Positions 41,643 through 44,776 of a DNA stretch of 44,776 nt are shown piece after piece. Both the position numbers and the translations under genes were made by a program. Position 1 is the first letter of the stretch. The number at the start of each line of letters is the position of its first letter. This stretch comes from an uncultured Ruminiclostridium sp. (GTDB taxonomy: Bacteria > Bacillota > Clostridia > Oscillospirales > Acutalibacteraceae), in the NCBI GenBank assembly GCA_902490005.1, contig CABUCM010000021.1:1-44776 (forward strand), given 5' to 3'. Below the pieces are notes generated by a model that ran no database searches, had not been told where the DNA came from, and was given only the letters and a program-made list of their open reading frames with translations.

Positions 41643-41828
41643 TTACCAGCTGGCTTTTCTAACGCCCGGAATCTCGCCCTTATAGGCAAGCTCCCTGAAG
41701 CAGATACGGCAAATTCCGAATTTGCGAAGGTAGGCATGCGGCCTGCCACAGATTTTGCATCTGTTGTATTCACGGGAAGAATACTTCGCCGGTCTTTGCT
41801 GCTTGATTTTCATAGATGTTTTGGCCAC
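41643..41828 (-). CDS. rpsN: 30S ribosomal protein S14, zinc-binding short form
   Basis: 61 residues with two Cys pairs (CKICGRPHAY and CRICFRE), which identifies the short zinc-dependent S14 (type Z) and not the long zinc-free form. The start MAKTSMKIKQQRPAKYSSRE is typical. It lies between rplE and rpsH, the standard location of the housekeeping copy. Confidence 0.97.
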   Translation of the reverse strand: MAKTSMKIKQQRPAKYSSREYNRCKICGRPHAYLRKFGICRICFRELAYKGEIPGVRKASW

Positions 41829-41840
41829 AACAATCCCTCC

Positions 41841-42380
41841 TTATTTCGCAAACGGAGCGCCCATCAAGGAAAGCAGCTCACGGGCTTCTTCGTCATTATT
41901 TGCGGTGGTTACGAAACAGATATCCATTCCGCGAACCTTATCGATCTTATCGTAATCGATCTCAGGGAAGATCAGCTGCTCCCGAAGGCCCATGTTGTAA
42001 TTGCCCCGGCCATCGAAAGAGTTGGGGTTGATGCCTCTGAAGTCTCTTACACGGGGCAGAGCCACGTTGAACAGCCTGTCAAGGAATTCGTACATGCGGT
42101 CGCCTCTCAGGGTAACCTTCACGCCGATGTTCATTCCTTCACGGAGCTTAAAGTTCGCAACGGACTTTTTCGCCTTGCAGACCACCGGCTTCTGGCCGGT
42201 GATAGCGGCAAGATCGGTGCTGATAGCGTCAATCACCTTGGCGTTGTCCCGGGCTTCGCCGGCGCCTACGTTGATTACGATCTTGTCGAGCTTGGGAATC
42301 TGCATGACGCTCTTATAAGAAAACTTTTTCATCAAAGCGGGAGCCACGTCCTGCTTGTAGTAATCCTTAAGTCTAGCCAT
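41841..42380 (-). CDS. rplE: 50S ribosomal protein L5
   Basis: 179 residues: IPKLDKIVINVGAGEARDNA near the N-terminus, the loop VTLRGDRMYEFLDRLFNVAL and the C-terminal GMDICFVTTANNDEEARELL. It carries 5S rRNA and contacts P-site tRNA. It lies between rplX and rpsN. Confidence 0.98.
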   Translation of the reverse strand: MARLKDYYKQDVAPALMKKFSYKSVMQIPKLDKIVINVGAGEARDNAKVIDAISTDLAAITGQKPVVCKAKKSVANFKLREGMNIGVKVTLRGDRMYEFLDRLFNVALPRVRDFRGINPNSFDGRGNYNMGLREQLIFPEIDYDKIDKVRGMDICFVTTANNDEEARELLSLMGAPFAK

Positions 42381-42392
42381 CTTTTATCCTCC

Positions 42393-42713
42393 TTACAGCG
42401 ACTCGCCGCATTTTTTGCAAATGCGTTCCTTAGTGCCGTCCTCATAGATCTTATGGGCGACACGGGTGGGCTTGCCGCAGCGGGGGCAAACGATCTGGAC
42501 CTTGGAAGCGTACATGGCGCCCTCGGCCTTTACAATGCCGCCGGTTTCACCCATTCTGCGGGGCTTCATGTGCTTGGATACCATGTTGATCTTTTCCACG
42601 ATGACCTTGCCCTCTTTGGGGCTGACAGCCATTACCTTGCCTTTTTTGCCGCGCTCCTTGCCGCTTAACACGACTACGGTGTCACCCGTTTTTACATGAA
42701 CCTTATTAATCAT
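42393..42713 (-). CDS. rplX: 50S ribosomal protein L24
   Basis: 106 residues with the N-terminal KOW motif (VKTGDTVVVLSGKERGKKGK) and a C-terminal zinc-ribbon-like Cys set (CPRCGKPTRVAHKIYEDG, then CKKCGESL). It initiates 50S assembly. It follows rplN by about 15 bp. Confidence 0.97.
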   Translation of the reverse strand: MINKVHVKTGDTVVVLSGKERGKKGKVMAVSPKEGKVIVEKINMVSKHMKPRRMGETGGIVKAEGAMYASKVQIVCPRCGKPTRVAHKIYEDGTKERICKKCGESL

Positions 42714-42728
42714 CAGTGAGCACCTCCA

Positions 42729-43097
42729 TTAAAGCACTTCGGGCGCAAGGCTCAAAATTTTGAGGTAATCCTTATCGCGCAGTTCTCTCGCCACCGGCCC
42801 GAAAATACGGGTGCCGCGAGGGTTCTTGTCGTCACGGATAATGACGGCCGCGTTCTCATCGAAGCGGATGTAGGTGCCGTCATCACGGCGAACGCCTTTT
42901 GCGGAGCGGACGATGACCGCCTTGACCACGTCGCCTTTTTTTACCACGCCGCCGGGTGCTGCTTTTTTCACGGAAGCTACCACCACGTCGCCGATATTTG
43001 CATACCTTCTGCGAGTGCCGCCCAGAACGCGAATGCACATAAGCTCCTTCGCGCCGGTGTTATCGGCAACTTTGAGGTAAGTCTGCTGCTGTATCAC
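42729..43097 (-). CDS. rplN: 50S ribosomal protein L14
   Basis: 122 residues, opening MIQQQTYLKVADNTGAKELM and ending with FGPVARELRDKDYLKILSLA. Length and motifs are those of bacterial L14, which contributes to inter-subunit bridge B8. It lies between rpsQ and rplX. Confidence 0.98.
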   Translation of the reverse strand: MIQQQTYLKVADNTGAKELMCIRVLGGTRRRYANIGDVVVASVKKAAPGGVVKKGDVVKAVIVRSAKGVRRDDGTYIRFDENAAVIIRDDKNPRGTRIFGPVARELRDKDYLKILSLAPEVL

Positions 43098-43170
43098 AGT
43101 GCGTTCCTCCTATTCAAGTTTATTGGCTGGGGGCCTTACCCCTTCAGCCAGCAAAACACTCCTGAGCGGA

Positions 43171-43428
43171 TTATTTCGCTTTTTCAATGATCTCTACAAG
43201 ACGCCATCTTTTCTCTTTGGAAAGGGGACGGGTCTCCATAACGCGCACGCGGTCGCCGATGTTGCACTCGTTGTTTTCGTCATGCGCCTTCAGCTTCACC
43301 GTACGCTTGATGATCTTTTTGTAAAGGGGATGCTTTACGCTGTCCTCAATGGCGACAACGATGGTCTTATCCATTTTGTTGCTGACCACCTTGCCAACAT
43401 TGGTTTTTCTCATATTTCTTTCGCTCAC
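43171..43428 (-). CDS. rpsQ: 30S ribosomal protein S17
   Basis: 85 residues with an OB fold: GKVVSNKMDKTIVVAIEDSV, HPLYKKIIKRTVKLKAHDEN, then GDRVRVMETRPLSKEKRWRL. It starts MSERNMRKTNVG after a ribosome site. It lies 19 bp downstream of rpmC. Confidence 0.97.
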   Translation of the reverse strand: MSERNMRKTNVGKVVSNKMDKTIVVAIEDSVKHPLYKKIIKRTVKLKAHDENNECNIGDRVRVMETRPLSKEKRWRLVEIIEKAK

Positions 43429-43447
43429 GGCTTAATCCTCCCTTCCC

Positions 43448-43654
43448 TTACGCCTTAGCGCTGTCGTTCAGTTCCATCTGGCGAAGAACGGTTTTCACTC
43501 TTGCGATGTCCTTCTTAACAGCACTGATGCGCATCGGGTTGTCGAGCTGATTAATGGCAAGCTGGAAACGCAGGTTGAAAAGTTCAGCTTTCAGGTCTTT
43601 GAGCTTGCTTTCCAGTTCTGCGGCGCTTAATTCTCTAATCTCTGAGGCCTTCAT
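43448..43654 (-). CDS. rpmC: 50S ribosomal protein L29
   Basis: 68 residues of antiparallel helical hairpin: MKASEIRELSAAELESKLKD, then LKAELFNLRFQLAINQLDNP and RISAVKKDIARVKTVL. It lies near the tunnel exit and helps dock SRP and trigger factor. Its start overlaps the rplP stop by one base. Confidence 0.97.
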   Translation of the reverse strand: MKASEIRELSAAELESKLKDLKAELFNLRFQLAINQLDNPMRISAVKKDIARVKTVLRQMELNDSAKA

Positions 43655-44079
43655 TACTGCTCAACCTCCGTTTCTTCCTTTTTCACGAACTTGCATTTAA
43701 TCGGCAGCTTGTTGGCAGCCAGTCTCATAGCCTCCCGGGCGGTTTCCTCAGCGATTCCGCCGATCTCGAACATCACTCTGCCGGGCTTAACCACGGCCAC
43801 CCAGTACTCGGGAGAGCCTTTACCGGAACCCATTCGGGTTTCAGCGGGCTTTTCGGTGATGGGCTTGTCGGGGAAAATCTTGATCCAAACCTGTCCGAAA
43901 CGCTTGGTATAACGGGTCATGGCCACACGGGCGGCCTCGATCTGATTCGAGGTGATCCACGCCGGCTCCAGGGCCTGCAGGCCAAACTGGCCGTAAGTTA
44001 CTTTGTTACCCCGCATCGCCTTACCGGTCAAACGGCCTCTGTGGACTCTGCGGTATTTTACACGCTTGGGCAACAGCAT
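43654..44079 (-). CDS. rplP: 50S ribosomal protein L16
   Basis: 141 residues: MLLPKRVKYRRVHRGRLTGK, the central WITSNQIEAARVAMTRYTKR and the loop ETRMGSGKGSPEYWVAVVKP that approaches the peptidyl transferase centre. One-base overlaps with rpsC and rpmC imply coupled translation. Confidence 0.98.
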   Translation of the reverse strand: MLLPKRVKYRRVHRGRLTGKAMRGNKVTYGQFGLQALEPAWITSNQIEAARVAMTRYTKRFGQVWIKIFPDKPITEKPAETRMGSGKGSPEYWVAVVKPGRVMFEIGGIAEETAREAMRLAANKLPIKCKFVKKEETEVEQ

Positions 44080-44750
44080 TACTTATTGCCTCCTTCCCTG
44101 CGGGCACGGGGACGGCCGGCGTTCTGGAGCACTTCGCCCCGGTACAGCCAAACCTTTACGCCGATGCGGCCGTAGGTGGTGGCAGCCTCGGCAAAGCCGT
44201 AATCGATGTCCGCTCTGATGGTCTGCAGCGGAATAGTACCCTCGTGGTACTGTTCGGTTCTGGCGATTTCAGCGCCGCCCAAACGTCCGCCGACTTGTGT
44301 CTTGATTCCCTTGGCGCCGAATCTCATAGCGCGGCCGATGGCCTGCTTCATGGCGCGGCGGAAGGAAATTCTCTTTTCCAGCTGCTGGGCAATATTCTCA
44401 GCAACCAGCTGCGCGTTCAAATCCGGGGATTTGACCTCTACGATATTGATGGCAACCGGCTTGTTCAGAATCTTTTCGCACTCTAAACGCAGCTTTTCAA
44501 TTTCAGTGCCGCCCTTGCCGATGACCATACCAGGCTTTGCGCAGTGGATATGGATACGGACTTTGGAAGCGTCACGTTCAATTTCGATCTTCGGCACTCC
44601 GGCTCCATAGAGCTTTTTCTTCAGGTGCTTGCGCAGGTTATAGTCCTCGACGAGGGTGTCGCCGAAATCCTTATCCTTCGCGAACCAGCGGGAGTCCCAA
44701 TCTTTGATTACGCCCACGCGAAGACCGTGGGGATTTACTTTCTGGCCCAT
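44079..44750 (-). CDS. rpsC: 30S ribosomal protein S3
   Basis: 223 residues, starting MGQKVNPHGLRVGVIKDWDS, with the KH domain (CAKPGMVIGKGGTEIEKLRL) and the C-terminal domain (GAKGIKTQVGGRLGGAEIAR, TEQYHEGTIPLQT). It forms the mRNA entry site and helicase activity with S4 and S5. GAGGAGG lies upstream. The window ends 26 bp further on, where the end of rplV is expected but cannot be confirmed. Confidence 0.98.
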   Translation of the reverse strand: MGQKVNPHGLRVGVIKDWDSRWFAKDKDFGDTLVEDYNLRKHLKKKLYGAGVPKIEIERDASKVRIHIHCAKPGMVIGKGGTEIEKLRLECEKILNKPVAINIVEVKSPDLNAQLVAENIAQQLEKRISFRRAMKQAIGRAMRFGAKGIKTQVGGRLGGAEIARTEQYHEGTIPLQTIRADIDYGFAEAATTYGRIGVKVWLYRGEVLQNAGRPRARREGGNK

Positions 44751-44776
44751 ACTATCAGTTTACCTCCTCTACTGCG

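Noticed and set aside
44755..44776. C-terminal codons of rplV at the window edge
   Set aside because: Gene order predicts rplV here, but two stop codons in different frames (a TAG and a TGA) are possible and too little sequence is available to choose.

Overview
The window looks like a chromosomal segment of a Gram-positive Clostridia member, most likely an Oscillospirales/Ruminococcaceae-type gut bacterium. The evidence is strong AGGAGG-type ribosome binding sites, lipobox substrate-binding proteins with YesM/YesN-type two-component systems, an S10-spc-alpha ribosomal operon that keeps rpsD between rpsK and rpoA, and a small KOW protein between map and infA. The assignment rests on gene order and protein character, not on a database search.

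Region 1 (1-28289) is an accessory island made of two sugar-uptake/catabolism cassettes separated by diverged copies of one repeat (A 1-613, B 14916-15438, C 28143-28289). Cassette 1 (about 1.2-14.8 kb) holds an ABC importer (binding protein plus two permeases), a response regulator and histidine kinase, a zinc-free MDR oxidoreductase, a type I dehydroquinase-like lyase, three SDR dehydrogenases, a Gfo/Idh/MocA dehydrogenase and an AraC regulator. This looks like a pathway that oxidises and then dehydrates a polyol, cyclitol or sugar-acid substrate. Cassette 2 (15.4-26.2 kb) is visibly AT-richer. It holds an ADP-ribosylglycohydrolase-family protein, a cytoplasmic six-hairpin glycosidase-like enzyme, a second binding protein with LplB/LplC-type permeases, and a divergent YesM/YesN pair.

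Region 2 (26.2-28.4 kb) is a gene graveyard beside a tRNA-Arg(ACG). It contains a broken SRAP (YedK/HMCES-like) gene, a truncated ParM-like actin gene, an AbrB-like regulator and repeat C, which supplies the tRNA terminator. A 22-bp copy of the tRNA 3' end at 155-176 is in direct orientation with the real tRNA end, so it marks a candidate att site for an island of about 28 kb. No integrase is visible.

Region 3 (28.4-32.8 kb) holds a TPP-riboswitch-controlled thiamine/precursor uptake operon (thiamine-binding small protein, ThiX, ThiY, ThiZ), a candidate unassigned structured small RNA on the minus strand (about 31.64-31.78 kb) with a near-consensus promoter and an intrinsic terminator, and a membrane-anchored N-acetylmuramoyl-L-alanine amidase.

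Region 4 (32.8-44.8 kb) is the conserved ribosomal protein operon on the minus strand from rpsC to rplQ, including secY, adk, map, infA, rpmJ and rpoA. It is ordinary core genome and gives the phylogenetic context.
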